A stretch of 64,000 nt of DNA from Adlercreutzia sp. ZJ304 (GCF_011039075.1 NZ_JAAKEG010000008.1:33773-97772), one strand, 5' to 3'; shown: positions 35,061 to 44,938, counted from the first letter of the stretch. Translations and numbers: made by a program. The notes: a model not told the origin generated them from the sequence alone.

Positions 35061-36533
35061 ATGACCAAGATTCACGATTTGCGCTCAGCTATCGAGCACC
35101 TTCAGACGATACCCGGACAGATTTTAGAGACGAATGAATCTATCGATCCTGACGCTGAAATAACAGGCGTGTATCGTTATGTGGGTGCTGCTGGGGTGGT
35201 AGAGCGTCCGACCAAACTTGGACCAGCAATGATGTTCAATAATGTTGCTGGTTTTCCGGATTCACGTGTTCTTATTGGCATGCTGGGAACTCGCGAGAGA
35301 GTGGGTCATCTTTTGGATTGCCCTCCGAAAGATTTGGGGCGCCTTCTGAATAAGAGCGTTCATAATCGTATTGTGCCGGTAGAAGCTGCGCCTGAAGAAG
35401 TTAAATGCCAAGAGGTTGTTTATCGTGCAACCGATCCAGATTTCGACATTCGCAAGATTATTCCCGCGCCGCGCAATACACCTGAAGATGCAGGTCCCTA
35501 CATTACTATGGGGCACTGCTATTCAAACGATCCTATTACTGGCGAACATGACATTACTATTCATCGTCTGTGTCTTCAGGATAAGGATACGATGACATTT
35601 AATAGCGCTCCCGGGCGCCATTTGGAAATTTTCCGCCGTAAGTGGGAAGCGCAGGACAAACCGATGCCTATGTCTGTAAATATCGGCATCGATCCAGCTA
35701 TTTCGGTTGCGTGCTGCTTTGAGCCGCCTACCACGCCGCTGGGGCTAGATGAACTTTCCATTGCGGGCGCTTTGCGCAACGAGCCGGTTAAGCTTACTCA
35801 ATGTTTGACTGTTGATCAGAAATGTATTGCGAATGCAGAGTATGTTTTGGAATGCGAAATAATGCCTCATGAGGTAATGGCTGAGAACAATAACGATCGT
35901 GACGATAATTGGGCAATGCCTGAATTCCCCGGATATGAGGGTATAGCGCATAGAGAGTCTGCTGTTGTAAAAGTGCGGGCTGTCACTACACGCATTCATC
36001 CAATTATGCAGACGGTTATAGGGTGTTCTGAGGAGCACGTGAACATGGCTGGTATTCCAACCGAAGCCAGCATTATTGACATATGCGACAAGGCATTTCC
36101 CGGTCTTGTAACCAATGTATATGCTACTCGTAGCGGTGGCGGGAAAACGATGGTAATTATGAAGCTTGATAAAAAGCGTCCGGTAGATCAGGGACGCGAA
36201 CGTCAGGCAGGTCTTCTGGCTTTGGCAGCTTATACAGAACTGAAAAACGTTATTTTGGTGGATGATGATATAGATATCTTCGATACCGACGATGTGCTGT
36301 GGGCTATGAATTATCGCTTCAACGCAGAGAAAGACATTATTCGCATACCTGCTACTATTTGTCATCCGCTAGATCCATCAGAAAAGCAAGTTTATACAGG
36401 TTACTGGCGAGATGGGTTGGCATGCAAGACCATCTTTGATTGCACTATTCCGTTCCAATTGCGCGGCGATCTGTTCCATCGTGCCAAGTTCTTAGAGATG
36501 GATCCGACCCCTTATATCAAAGGAGATAACTAA
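35061..36533 (+). CDS. lpdC: UbiD-family decarboxylase, probable gallate decarboxylase subunit C
   Basis: A 490-residue prenylated-FMN-dependent decarboxylase of the UbiD family. Its N-terminal flavoprotein fold begins HDLRSAIEHLQTIPGQILE. It contains YITMGHCYSNDPITGEHDITIHRLCLQDKD and HLEIFRRKWEA in the cofactor-binding region, and the C-terminal VILVDDDIDIFDTDDVLWAM typical of LpdC and pyrrole/gallate decarboxylases. It would convert gallate to pyrogallol. The presence of UbiX-like and LpdD-like genes in the same island supports the gallate type. ATG 35061 has AAAGGGGGG upstream and is preferred over an in-frame codon at 34980. It overlaps the permease start by one base. Confidence 0.85.
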   Translation: MTKIHDLRSAIEHLQTIPGQILETNESIDPDAEITGVYRYVGAAGVVERPTKLGPAMMFNNVAGFPDSRVLIGMLGTRERVGHLLDCPPKDLGRLLNKSVHNRIVPVEAAPEEVKCQEVVYRATDPDFDIRKIIPAPRNTPEDAGPYITMGHCYSNDPITGEHDITIHRLCLQDKDTMTFNSAPGRHLEIFRRKWEAQDKPMPMSVNIGIDPAISVACCFEPPTTPLGLDELSIAGALRNEPVKLTQCLTVDQKCIANAEYVLECEIMPHEVMAENNNDRDDNWAMPEFPGYEGIAHRESAVVKVRAVTTRIHPIMQTVIGCSEEHVNMAGIPTEASIIDICDKAFPGLVTNVYATRSGGGKTMVIMKLDKKRPVDQGRERQAGLLALAAYTELKNVILVDDDIDIFDTDDVLWAMNYRFNAEKDIIRIPATICHPLDPSEKQVYTGYWRDGLACKTIFDCTIPFQLRGDLFHRAKFLEMDPTPYIKGDN

Positions 36534-38014
36534 TGAACGCTACTGAAGAAGTTAAAGGCGTACCTGTTCCTGCTGCGGCTACTGCTGGTGGTCCTCCGGT
36601 GGGGGGTCCTCCTGCTGGCGGTCCGCCTAAGGGAAAGCCTATGACCACAAAGCAATGGATCGGTTTGTTTGGCGGTCTTGTTTTGGGAATCTTGATCTTC
36701 TTGATTCCTATTCCCGGTCTTGAATATGCGGCTCATGCTCAATTGGCGCTTACTTTGCTGGCGCTTTGCTGGTGGGCTACTAGCGCTTTGCCCGCACCTG
36801 TGACTGCCGCAATATATATGGGTGCGACTATAGTGTTCCAAATTGCACCCGCACCGGATGTATTTGGTGCATGGTATAGAGGTTGCAACTGCTGGATTGT
36901 TATTGCAGCGTTCCTTATTGCTGCAGGTGTAGAGCGTACAGGGCTTGGTAAACGCATTGCGTATGGCGTTTGTACCATGAAATTCATCAAAAGCTACAAG
37001 AGTATGATTGCAGCTATTACTGTACTAAATATTGTCCTAGCTTTGTTAATTCCTAGTGCTTTTGCTCGCACGTTTCTAATTCTTGTTATTGTTGAGGAAA
37101 TTTGCTTAGCCAATTCTGTAAATGAGCACAACACTCGCATTTTGAAATTTGCTGTATTTGCCATTTCTGTCCCTACGATGACTTTATTCCTGACCGCAGA
37201 GGCAGCCATTAACTCTATAGTTTCTTCGGCTTTAGGCGGAGTAACTTGGTTTGCATGGTTCTTCCAGATTGGTATTCCTTCGCTAGTCTTGGTTATCCTT
37301 ACTGCAGTTTTGTTTAGCTTTGTATTCAAGCCTGAAGGCGAAGTGAAGATTGACGTTAGTGTTTGTCGCGAAAAACTGAAAAATCTTGGTGGTCTAAAGG
37401 CTGGTGAAATTAAGTGTATTTGCTGGCTTATTGTGTTGTTGGTTTTCTGGGCTGGCTGTGACTTCTTCGGTCTTAAACTAGAGACTGGAACGTTCTTTAT
37501 TACAGCATTGATGTTCCTTCCGGGAATTGGCTGCATTAATATGGGCGCGCTAGAGTCTATTTCTCTTGGCACTTTGATATTTGTTACTTGTACTGTAGCT
37601 ATTGGTACAGTAGGTGGTGTAACTGGCTTGAATGGATGGATAGCTTCTACGTTGCTGCCGACTTCATTTATTGATAATCCGGTATTAATCGTTCTGTTCA
37701 TTGCCATTGTTTGCGTAATTATTCACATGATTGTTGGTTCTGTTATGGCAACCACTGCTGTTATTACGCCTATTTTGCTGGCCTTTGCTGGTTCTGTTCC
37801 CAGCGTAACCGCAGCACTTGTGCTGTATGTGGGCTTCCATGTAGTGTCTAGCCAATACTTGCTATCGATGCATCAGGCTACATTGGCAACGGGTATGGAA
37901 AAAGCAGGCTTTACCGACAAGATGGTATTGAAGATGGGTCTTCCTTTGACAGTACTTATTCTTATTCAGTCCCTGATTGACCTAGGGTGGCTGACTATTA
38001 TTGGCGTCGCCTAG
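36533..38014 (+). CDS. DASS/SLC13-family anion permease
   Basis: A 493-residue transporter with about twelve membrane helices, of the divalent anion:sodium symporter family. The N-terminus is a Pro/Gly-rich soluble tail (GGPPVGGPP, GGPPKG) of about 40 residues, unusual for the family. Family-type segments include TSALPAPVTAAIYM, GCNCWIVIAAFLIAAGVERTGLGKRIAY and GTVGGVTGLNGWIA. The start overlaps the decarboxylase stop (TAATG). It is the likely importer of gallate or exporter of a product; which cannot be told. A hairpin follows its stop. Confidence 0.85.
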   Translation: MNATEEVKGVPVPAAATAGGPPVGGPPAGGPPKGKPMTTKQWIGLFGGLVLGILIFLIPIPGLEYAAHAQLALTLLALCWWATSALPAPVTAAIYMGATIVFQIAPAPDVFGAWYRGCNCWIVIAAFLIAAGVERTGLGKRIAYGVCTMKFIKSYKSMIAAITVLNIVLALLIPSAFARTFLILVIVEEICLANSVNEHNTRILKFAVFAISVPTMTLFLTAEAAINSIVSSALGGVTWFAWFFQIGIPSLVLVILTAVLFSFVFKPEGEVKIDVSVCREKLKNLGGLKAGEIKCICWLIVLLVFWAGCDFFGLKLETGTFFITALMFLPGIGCINMGALESISLGTLIFVTCTVAIGTVGGVTGLNGWIASTLLPTSFIDNPVLIVLFIAIVCVIIHMIVGSVMATTAVITPILLAFAGSVPSVTAALVLYVGFHVVSSQYLLSMHQATLATGMEKAGFTDKMVLKMGLPLTVLILIQSLIDLGWLTIIGVA

Positions 38015-38025
38015 ACGCAACTAGT

Positions 38026-38062
38026 GATAGGGCTCAAAAAGAACTTTCAACTGAGCCCTATC
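38026..38062 (+). terminator. hairpin after the permease gene
   Basis: Perfect 11-base arms GATAGGGCTCA and TGAGCCCTATC are separated by 15 bases, 12 bases after the permease stop. There is no strong U tail (GGACTTTC), so partial termination or RNA processing is possible between the first two genes and the rest of the island. Confidence 0.6.
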
Positions 38063-38186
38063 GGACTTTCTTAACACTCTTCACGTTAGAAGTTTCTAGC
38101 TGAAAGTGTTGTTCTGCCCGCGTAAGTTTGAATGTTATTTGCGCGAAATCTTCACTACTACAACAATTTAGTGGGAAAGGCAGCAA

Positions 38187-38747
38187 ATGAGGATAATTGT
38201 AGGTATCTCAGGAGCTAGTTGTGCCATTTTGGGTATTGAGACATTGAAGTCGCTTGGTGAATTAGGCGTTGAAACGCATCTAATCATTTCAAAGGGCGCG
38301 CAAAAAACCATAGAGAGCGAAACGAATTATTCTGTATCTGACGTGTGCGCGCTAGCGGATCACAATTATGAAGATGGCGATCTGGGGGCACTTGTATCTA
38401 GCGGATCATTTCGGACTGATGGCATGATAGTTGCGCCATGCAGCATGAAAAGCGCGTCAGCTATAGCTCATGCATATGACGCGAATCTACTAGTGCGTGC
38501 TGCGGATGTTTGTCTAAAGGAAAACAGGCGCGTAGTACTTATGCCGCGCGAAATGCCGCTTAATAAAGCTCAGCTTCGAAATTTGCTTGAATGTGCCGAG
38601 TGCGGTTGCACCATATTGCCACCTATGCTCACTTTTTATAACAAGCCTTCCACCTTAGAGGAACAGGTACACCACATTGTGGGAAAAGCGCTTATGCAGT
38701 TTGGACTAGATTCAAACAAATTCAAGCCATGGGATGGGAATCTGTAG
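38187..38747 (+). CDS. lpdB: UbiX-family flavin prenyltransferase, LpdB-like
   Basis: A 186-residue flavoprotein that prenylates FMN to make the cofactor needed by UbiD-type decarboxylases. It shows RIIVGISGASCAILGIETLKSL, the second-half motif GMIVAPCSMKSASAIAHAYDANLLVRAADVCLKE, and PREMPLNKAQLRNLLE, all core UbiX features. ATG 38187 has AAAGG six bases upstream. It lies 172 bases after the permease and 39 bases before the transhydroxylase gene. It serves the decarboxylase at 35061. Confidence 0.92.
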   Translation: MRIIVGISGASCAILGIETLKSLGELGVETHLIISKGAQKTIESETNYSVSDVCALADHNYEDGDLGALVSSGSFRTDGMIVAPCSMKSASAIAHAYDANLLVRAADVCLKENRRVVLMPREMPLNKAQLRNLLECAECGCTILPPMLTFYNKPSTLEEQVHHIVGKALMQFGLDSNKFKPWDGNL

Positions 38748-38786
38748 CGAATCGCTATTAGGGCATTCGCTGAGAAAAGGAGAAGA

Positions 38787-41378
38787 ATGAAGAAAAAAGG
38801 AGTAGGAGCAGACGAAACCCATATCAAAGGACTCGGCTTCTGTAGCAATGGTGTTGGCTCTAATACTGCGCTTGTGGATGTAAAAGATGGGAAGATACTG
38901 CGTACTCGTCCAATGGATTTTCTGCAGGACTATTCCCCGGAAGACGTGAACATGTGGAGTTTTGAGGCGAGGGGTAAAACCTTTGATGCTCGATCGCGTT
39001 CTGCGCTGCCTCCGTTTTCCGTGGCATATAAAAAACGTGCAGTGTCGAAAAATCGTGTGCCTTATCCAATGAAGCGTGTTGATTGGGATCCTGATGGTAA
39101 GCGCAACGCGCAAAATCGCGGCAAGAGCAAATTTGTGCGTATTAGTTGGGATGAAGCAATAGACATAATTGCAAAAGAAATTCGCCGTCAATACGATTTA
39201 TACGGCGCTGGTTCTATTCTTGCGCAGCAAGATGGTCATGGCGAAACAAAGATTGTTCATGGTCCTCATGGTTGCCAGACTAAACTTCTGGAAATCCTTG
39301 GTGGTTGCACTGTTCAGGCTAGGCAAGCTGATAGCTGGGAGGGTTGGTACTGGGGTGCCAAGCATGTATGGAGTGAAGATCCAATTGGTCAAGGGCGGCA
39401 AGGTAACACGTTCTATGACATATCGCTAAATACTGAGCTTTTGCTTGGGTGGGGTTGCGATCAAGAGACTACGCCTTGGGGTTGGGGTGGTCAAGTTGCC
39501 AGCCAGATGTCTTATTGGTTTTCTGATTTGGGCATAAAGCAGGTTTATATTTGTCCCGATTTGAATTATGCGGCAGCAGTGCATGCGGATAAGTGGATTC
39601 CGATTTATCCCAATACCGACTTGGCTCTTCAATTCGCAATAGCCTACGTATGGCTTTCCGAGGGTCTATACGATAGAGAATATATTGACACGCACACCAT
39701 AGGTTTCGACTGGCTGGAATATGAAGTTATGGGTGGCGAAAGCGGTGTGCCGAAAACCCCTGAATGGGCATCGGAAATATGCGGCGTTCCTGTTCGTACA
39801 ATAAAGGCTCTCGCTAGACAGTGGCATAAAAAGATTACTAGCATTATGCATTGCAACGGTGGAAGCTACATTCGTGGACCCTATTCACACGAACCGGCGC
39901 GCATGGAAGTGTGTCTGCTTGCTATGCAGGGTTTGGGGGCTCCGGGGCGTAACTATTTCAAGTTTATTGAGTGGGGCTTGTTCGGTGTTCCAGAATCTAT
40001 TGTTGTGCCGAAATCGGAAAGTTCGCTTGTTCCGTTTGCTGGATATAATGGTGCCGAAGGTCATAAGTTTGGTGAAATCCCATTCATTCCGAAAACTCTT
40101 ATTCCTGAGGGTATATTGGCAACGGAGCCGTTTAGCTGGTATGCCGTACCAGTGGCTGGTACCCCAACTTCTACGCAGTTCGACAAATTTACATTCCCTA
40201 AAAATGAGGGCGATCCGTATTTACATATGATATGGACAGACAGCCCATGCTGGTCTACATGCTGGAATGGCGGCAATTCTTTTTTGAAAGCAATAACTAG
40301 CGAAAGTTTGGAATTTGTGCTGGTGCAACATCCGTGGTTTGAAAACGATTGCTTATTTGCCGACTTAATTTTGCCAACTAATACGAAATTCGAGGAACGC
40401 GATGTCGATCACGATGCTGACTGGGGTGGTCCGAATGCGCTTTATGTGGAAGAGCAATGTATTGAACCATATGGGGAATCAGTAAGCGACTGGGAAGCTG
40501 TGTGCCTTATAGCCGACAAGCTTGGTGTGCTAGAGGAATATACGGGCGGTAGAGATGTTGCGGGCTGTATAGAGGCTACGTTTAACGGGGCCGGTGCGGG
40601 CAACTATATTAAATACGATAAGTTCCTAGAGCAGGAATATGTGTTGGCACCGTTTTTGAAAGATTGGAAAGAGGAACCTCCCGGATTCAGGCTGTTTTAC
40701 GATGACCCGGAGAATTTTCCACTGGCTACTCCGTCTGGCAAATTGGAAGTGTATTCGCCACATTTGGCGGAATATTTCCCTGACGATAAAGAACGTATGC
40801 CTTATCCGCACTACATAGAGGAAGGTCCGTCACACCAAGAGAGCAGACGTGGTAAGCGTGCTGAAAAGTATCCATTTTTGATGGTGTCTAATCATCCGCG
40901 CTGGCGCGTACATGCGCAGCTTGACGATATAACTTGGCTTCGCGAAATTGCGAAGATGACCGGTGAAGACGGTTATGGCTATGAGCCTGTGTGGGTTAAT
41001 CCAAAAGATGCCGAGGTGCTAGGGGTAAAAACCGGAGACGTACTGCGTATCTATAACGAGCGCGGTTGGGTGCTTGGTGGTGTGCGCGTTACCGAGCGCA
41101 TAAGACAAGGATGCATATCGCAAGATCATGGGTCGCGCTTAGACCCTATAGAAAATGGTGTGTCTGACAGGGGCGGTGCGAATAATTTGATTTGTCCTAC
41201 AGCCACTACATCGAAGAATTGTTGCGGTGAGGCCACGAGTGGTTTTTTGGTGGGAGTTGAGAAGGCAGACATAGATGATCTTCGCAATAAATATCCCGAT
41301 GCTTTCTCTCGCGAATTCGATGTTGAGGGCGTGAAGCTTGAGAACTGGCTTCAAAGTGGCATGGTTTGGGAGGACTAG
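38787..41378 (+). CDS. athL: molybdopterin enzyme large subunit, pyrogallol-phloroglucinol transhydroxylase-like
   Basis: An 863-residue bis-MGD molybdoenzyme of the DMSO-reductase family. The N-terminal region GLGFCSNGVGS has only one of the usual Fe-S cysteines, so this subunit should lack its own cluster, as in the transhydroxylase of Pelobacter. ARQADSWEG places an Asp-Ser pair at 182-183, and His at 151, at about the spacing I recall for the active site of that enzyme. The length is also close. It would convert pyrogallol to phloroglucinol. ATG 38787 follows AAAGGAGAAGA. No Tat signal is visible, so it acts in the cytoplasm. Confidence 0.8.
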   Translation: MKKKGVGADETHIKGLGFCSNGVGSNTALVDVKDGKILRTRPMDFLQDYSPEDVNMWSFEARGKTFDARSRSALPPFSVAYKKRAVSKNRVPYPMKRVDWDPDGKRNAQNRGKSKFVRISWDEAIDIIAKEIRRQYDLYGAGSILAQQDGHGETKIVHGPHGCQTKLLEILGGCTVQARQADSWEGWYWGAKHVWSEDPIGQGRQGNTFYDISLNTELLLGWGCDQETTPWGWGGQVASQMSYWFSDLGIKQVYICPDLNYAAAVHADKWIPIYPNTDLALQFAIAYVWLSEGLYDREYIDTHTIGFDWLEYEVMGGESGVPKTPEWASEICGVPVRTIKALARQWHKKITSIMHCNGGSYIRGPYSHEPARMEVCLLAMQGLGAPGRNYFKFIEWGLFGVPESIVVPKSESSLVPFAGYNGAEGHKFGEIPFIPKTLIPEGILATEPFSWYAVPVAGTPTSTQFDKFTFPKNEGDPYLHMIWTDSPCWSTCWNGGNSFLKAITSESLEFVLVQHPWFENDCLFADLILPTNTKFEERDVDHDADWGGPNALYVEEQCIEPYGESVSDWEAVCLIADKLGVLEEYTGGRDVAGCIEATFNGAGAGNYIKYDKFLEQEYVLAPFLKDWKEEPPGFRLFYDDPENFPLATPSGKLEVYSPHLAEYFPDDKERMPYPHYIEEGPSHQESRRGKRAEKYPFLMVSNHPRWRVHAQLDDITWLREIAKMTGEDGYGYEPVWVNPKDAEVLGVKTGDVLRIYNERGWVLGGVRVTERIRQGCISQDHGSRLDPIENGVSDRGGANNLICPTATTSKNCCGEATSGFLVGVEKADIDDLRNKYPDAFSREFDVEGVKLENWLQSGMVWED

Positions 41379-42176
41379 ATGAAGGTATTTTTATTCGATG
41401 CGGCACGTTGCAATGGTTGCCATAATTGCCAAGTAGCATGCAAAGATGAACATTGCGGCAACGACTGGATGCCGTATGCGGCGCCACAGCCGGATACGGG
41501 TCATTTTTGGATGCAGGTTCAAGAAATTGAACATGGTCAGGCGCCTAAGGTGCGTTTGGAATATCGTGCCTGTATGTGTAACCACTGCGACGATGCAGCA
41601 TGTATAAAAGCTGCACCCGATTGTGTATATAGACGCGACGATGGGCTTGTTATCATAGATCCTGAGAAGGCGAAAGGTCGTCGAGACATTGTAGAGTCTT
41701 GCCCACATGGGCGCATTTTCTGGAACGATGAATTGGCGCTTCCCCAGAAATGTACTGGATGTGCGCACTTGATTGACGCGGGGCAAGTGCCGCATTGTGT
41801 CGATTTGTGCGCTACCGGTGCGCTGCGCTTTGGGGATGAGTCAGACTTTTCCGATGAGATATCCAGCGGAAAAGCTGTAGCGGTAGACGCTGGTGGCGGT
41901 CGTGTTTACTGTATGAATATGCCCAAGCTGTTCGTTGCTGGTGAGGTATGGGATCCCTTTGATGACGAAATTATCGAAGGTGCTTGTGTGCATCTTGTAG
42001 GCGAAGGGGTAGATCGCAGCGAACTGACCGACGGTTTTGGCGACTTTTGGTTCAAGGGCTTAGAGCCCGGAAATTATCAATTAGAGGTAAGCGTATCCAA
42101 TTATCTTGGGCAGTCAAAGCAATTTAGGCTAGATAAAAGCTTGAACTTAGGAGATTTTCCGCTTCGACGTGCGTAG
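41379..42176 (+). CDS. athS: Fe-S small subunit with Cna-B-like tail, transhydroxylase-like
   Basis: A 265-residue electron-transfer subunit that starts directly at the previous stop. Cysteine motifs for [4Fe-4S] clusters: CNGCHNCQVAC near 12-22, CMCNHCDDAAC near 64-74, and CTGCAHLIDAG...CVDLC near 127-147. Residues 185-265 form a beta-rich Cna-B/transthyretin-like domain (VAGEVWDPFDDEIIEGACV, GLEPGNYQLEVSV). Ferredoxin-like part plus this extra domain is the architecture of the pyrogallol transhydroxylase small subunit and distinguishes it from most DMSO-reductase-family partners. Confidence 0.85.
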   Translation: MKVFLFDAARCNGCHNCQVACKDEHCGNDWMPYAAPQPDTGHFWMQVQEIEHGQAPKVRLEYRACMCNHCDDAACIKAAPDCVYRRDDGLVIIDPEKAKGRRDIVESCPHGRIFWNDELALPQKCTGCAHLIDAGQVPHCVDLCATGALRFGDESDFSDEISSGKAVAVDAGGGRVYCMNMPKLFVAGEVWDPFDDEIIEGACVHLVGEGVDRSELTDGFGDFWFKGLEPGNYQLEVSVSNYLGQSKQFRLDKSLNLGDFPLRRA

Positions 42177-42239
42177 GTGCGCACGTTTTAGCTTTTTATA
42201 GAAAGGCTGACGGGAAATATTGAGAAGGAGGAAGTAGGA

Positions 42240-44567
42240 ATGTCTGAGGAACAGGCGAACGGGTTCGAACTGAAAGGTGGTACGGGTAGTGCTGCGGCTG
42301 CGCGCTCTAGTGCAGCGCCTGCTGTTATGTCGGATCCGCATCCATGGAAATGGCAAGATGGCGAGTACACCGTTATACGTGGCTGTGCTCGAACACCACC
42401 GGGGTGCCATAACAACTGCGGCATTCTGATGTATGTAAAAGATGGGAAGCTTTGTAAAGTTGAAGGCGATCCCGAGCATCCCTACAATCGAGGTCGCTTG
42501 TGTTCTAGATGTCTTGCAATGCCTGACTATGTTTACAGTCCTGATCGTGTTACGCACCCTATGAAGCGCGACCGCTCTAAGCGTGGTAAGGATGAGTGGG
42601 TAGAGATATCTTGGGATGAAGCTTACGATATCTGCGAAAAAGAAATGAATAAGATTGCGGAAACCTATGGTCCTGAATCGGTTATTTTCTGTCAGGGCAC
42701 AGGTCGCGACATTCATCAACTTTTTAGACTGGCATATTCCTACGGCTCTCCGAATGAGGGCACGCCATTCTTTAGTGGTCAGTCGTGCTATCTGCCCCGT
42801 ATTGCTTCAATGGCGGTTATGTTGGGCGGCGCTACCGTTTCCGACTGTTCACAGTTTTTGCCGCTTCGTTACGACGATCCGGAATATGTTGTTCCGAAGC
42901 TAATGATTGTATGGGGCAACGAGCCTTTGTGGTCTAACCCAGATGGTTTTTTTGGTTCTTGGGTGACTGACTTAATGAAACTGGGGATGCGCATTGCGGT
43001 TATCGATCCGCAGCTTACTTGGTTGGCCGCTCGTGCTGACCATTGGATTCGCTTGCGTCCCGGTACCGATGGTGCTGTGGCTATGGCGCTTCTAAAGGTT
43101 ATATGTGACGAAAAGCTCTACGATCAGGAATTTTGCGATTTATGGGTATACGGGCTGGACGCGCTGATTGAGCGTCTGAAAGAGTACGACTTAGACTATC
43201 TTTGCGAGAAAGCTTGGGTAAGCCGCGAGGACATAGTCGCGTTGGCTCGCGATTATGCCACTTCTAAGCCGGCTACTATTCAATGGGGTGTGGCAATAGA
43301 TCACTCTACCGGTGGTCAGCAGGCATCTCATGCTATAACGGCGCTTTGGACTATTACGGGTAATTTGGATGTACCGGGTGGTAACGTTATAGGGCAAAGT
43401 TGTTGGGGTATTGAGGAGAGCAACTGGACCGGTGGTTGGGGCTACGACGATGTGCTTCCTGAAGAACAAAAAGCGAAGCGCTTAGGTGTGCAGAAATACC
43501 CTCTCTTCCAAACTGGTTTCTTAAACTGCAGCCCCGATGTGTCTATGGAGGCTATGATTACGGATGAACCTTATCCTATTAAGGGGCTTTGGCTTGAAAC
43601 ATCTAATTTTGTTGCCGGCGGTATGAGTGCTGAACCGCGCAAGTATACCGAGATAGTTGTCGAAAAGACAGACTTTAATGTTGTAGTGGATTTGTTTATG
43701 ACGCCTACAGCAATGGCTATTGCTGATGTGTTTTTGCCCGCTGCTACGTATGCTGAACGCATCGGGTTTGGTGGTCTTGATCCATACTATATTGGTGGCA
43801 TTGTTCAAGCGATTGATCCGGTTGGTGATTCTAAATCGGACAACCAAATAATTATGGATATGGGCAAACGTTTTAACCCAGAAGCATGGCCGTGGAAAGA
43901 CTTGCATGAGATGAACGATGCTCTTTTGGCGCAAGGTGGGTTTACCTATGACGACTTAGTGGAGTCTACATGGAAGTTTCCGAAGTTTGAGTATCGTAAA
44001 TATGCAAAGGGTTTACTGCGTGAAGATGGTCAGTTAGGTTTCAATACTTCTACAGGTCGTGCCGAGATCTATTGCCCTGTTTTTGGGCAGATAGGACTAG
44101 ATCCGCTGCCTAGTTATGTAGAGCCGTATCAGAGCCCGTATGCCAATCCAGATTTGATAGATGAGTATCCGTTGGTTCTAACAACTGGTAAGCGTCAGCC
44201 TGTATTTTTCCATTCCGAACAACGCCAGATAGGCAAGTTGCGTCGTTTGCATCCAAAACCACTTATTTATATGCATTCAAAGACGGCGGCCGAACTTGGT
44301 CTTGAAGAAGGCGATCGCGTATATGTGGAAAATCCTTTGGCACGTTGCGAATTCACGCTTTCCTTGAACGACACGTACGATCCGCGGGTTGTTCAAGCCG
44401 AACATGGTTGGTGGTTCCCCGAGCGTAATCCAGAGGATACTGGTAAGGGATGTTATGGCTGCTACGAGTCGAATGTGAACAACCTCGTTCCCGTCAAGTG
44501 TGGCGATTCGGGATTTGGTGCATCGTTTAAGACCATGATTTGCAAGGTCTACAAGGCGGAGAAGTGA
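42240..44567 (+). CDS. second molybdopterin oxidoreductase, catechol-dehydroxylase-like
   Basis: A 775-residue bis-MGD enzyme with an intact N-terminal [4Fe-4S] motif (CHNNCGILMYVKDGKLCKVEGD, then GRLCSRC). After a low-complexity Ala/Ser segment (about 14-30) come WVEISWDEAYDICEKE and the region FSGQSCYLPRIAS, where a Cys or Ser may ligand Mo. The C-terminal domain carries YPLVLTTGKRQPVFFHSE and the closing GCYGCYESNVNNLV. The overall pattern resembles the Eggerthella/Gordonibacter enzymes that reductively remove catechol hydroxyls. A substrate such as pyrogallol or a tetrahydroxybenzene is plausible but not shown by sequence. There is no Tat signal. Confidence 0.8.
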   Translation: MSEEQANGFELKGGTGSAAAARSSAAPAVMSDPHPWKWQDGEYTVIRGCARTPPGCHNNCGILMYVKDGKLCKVEGDPEHPYNRGRLCSRCLAMPDYVYSPDRVTHPMKRDRSKRGKDEWVEISWDEAYDICEKEMNKIAETYGPESVIFCQGTGRDIHQLFRLAYSYGSPNEGTPFFSGQSCYLPRIASMAVMLGGATVSDCSQFLPLRYDDPEYVVPKLMIVWGNEPLWSNPDGFFGSWVTDLMKLGMRIAVIDPQLTWLAARADHWIRLRPGTDGAVAMALLKVICDEKLYDQEFCDLWVYGLDALIERLKEYDLDYLCEKAWVSREDIVALARDYATSKPATIQWGVAIDHSTGGQQASHAITALWTITGNLDVPGGNVIGQSCWGIEESNWTGGWGYDDVLPEEQKAKRLGVQKYPLFQTGFLNCSPDVSMEAMITDEPYPIKGLWLETSNFVAGGMSAEPRKYTEIVVEKTDFNVVVDLFMTPTAMAIADVFLPAATYAERIGFGGLDPYYIGGIVQAIDPVGDSKSDNQIIMDMGKRFNPEAWPWKDLHEMNDALLAQGGFTYDDLVESTWKFPKFEYRKYAKGLLREDGQLGFNTSTGRAEIYCPVFGQIGLDPLPSYVEPYQSPYANPDLIDEYPLVLTTGKRQPVFFHSEQRQIGKLRRLHPKPLIYMHSKTAAELGLEEGDRVYVENPLARCEFTLSLNDTYDPRVVQAEHGWWFPERNPEDTGKGCYGCYESNVNNLVPVKCGDSGFGASFKTMICKVYKAEK

Positions 44568-44576
44568 GGATAGGAT

Positions 44577-44915
44577 ATGTCGTATAAAGGACTTTTGATA
44601 GATGTAGATTACTGTTATGGTTGCCAAGCATGCGTCTTGGCTTGTCAGCAGGAGCATGCTTATGAAGATAACCAGTATGGTATTTACATTCATAAACTTG
44701 GCCCGATTGAGATAAATCCCGGAAAGTGGCAGTATGATTTTCTACCGCAGCTGACCGATTGGTGCGATCTTTGCGAAGACCGCGTTAGTGGTGGTAAGCA
44801 TCCATCTTGCGTGCAGCATTGTCAGGCTCAGTGTTTAGAGTATGGTGATGTTGAAGAACTAGCCAAGAAAGTATTTCGTCAGAAACAGGTAATAGTGGCT
44901 CAGCGCGAGAATTAG
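44577..44915 (+). CDS. small ferredoxin-like partner of the second molybdoenzyme
   Basis: A 112-residue Fe-S protein with CYGCQACVLACQQEH near 13-27 and WCDLCEDR...CVQHCQAQC near 62-83. This would hold two [4Fe-4S] clusters. It is shorter than typical DMSO-reductase beta subunits and lacks the Cna-like tail of the neighbouring 41379 gene. It starts 9 bases after the large subunit and presumably passes electrons to it. Confidence 0.82.
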   Translation: MSYKGLLIDVDYCYGCQACVLACQQEHAYEDNQYGIYIHKLGPIEINPGKWQYDFLPQLTDWCDLCEDRVSGGKHPSCVQHCQAQCLEYGDVEELAKKVFRQKQVIVAQREN

Positions 44916-44938
44916 TTTTCCTTTTAGAGGGGTGTGCA

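Noticed and set aside
36994..37707. 237-codon minus-strand frame inside the DASS permease gene
   Set aside because: It is antisense to a clear membrane protein and its composition is what reversed hydrophobic codons give; no family is recognised.
38787..41378. formate dehydrogenase or nitrate reductase large subunit
   Set aside because: It lacks the N-terminal Fe-S cysteine motif and selenocysteine/cysteine ligand pattern; the small subunit with Cna-B-like tail fits transhydroxylase better.
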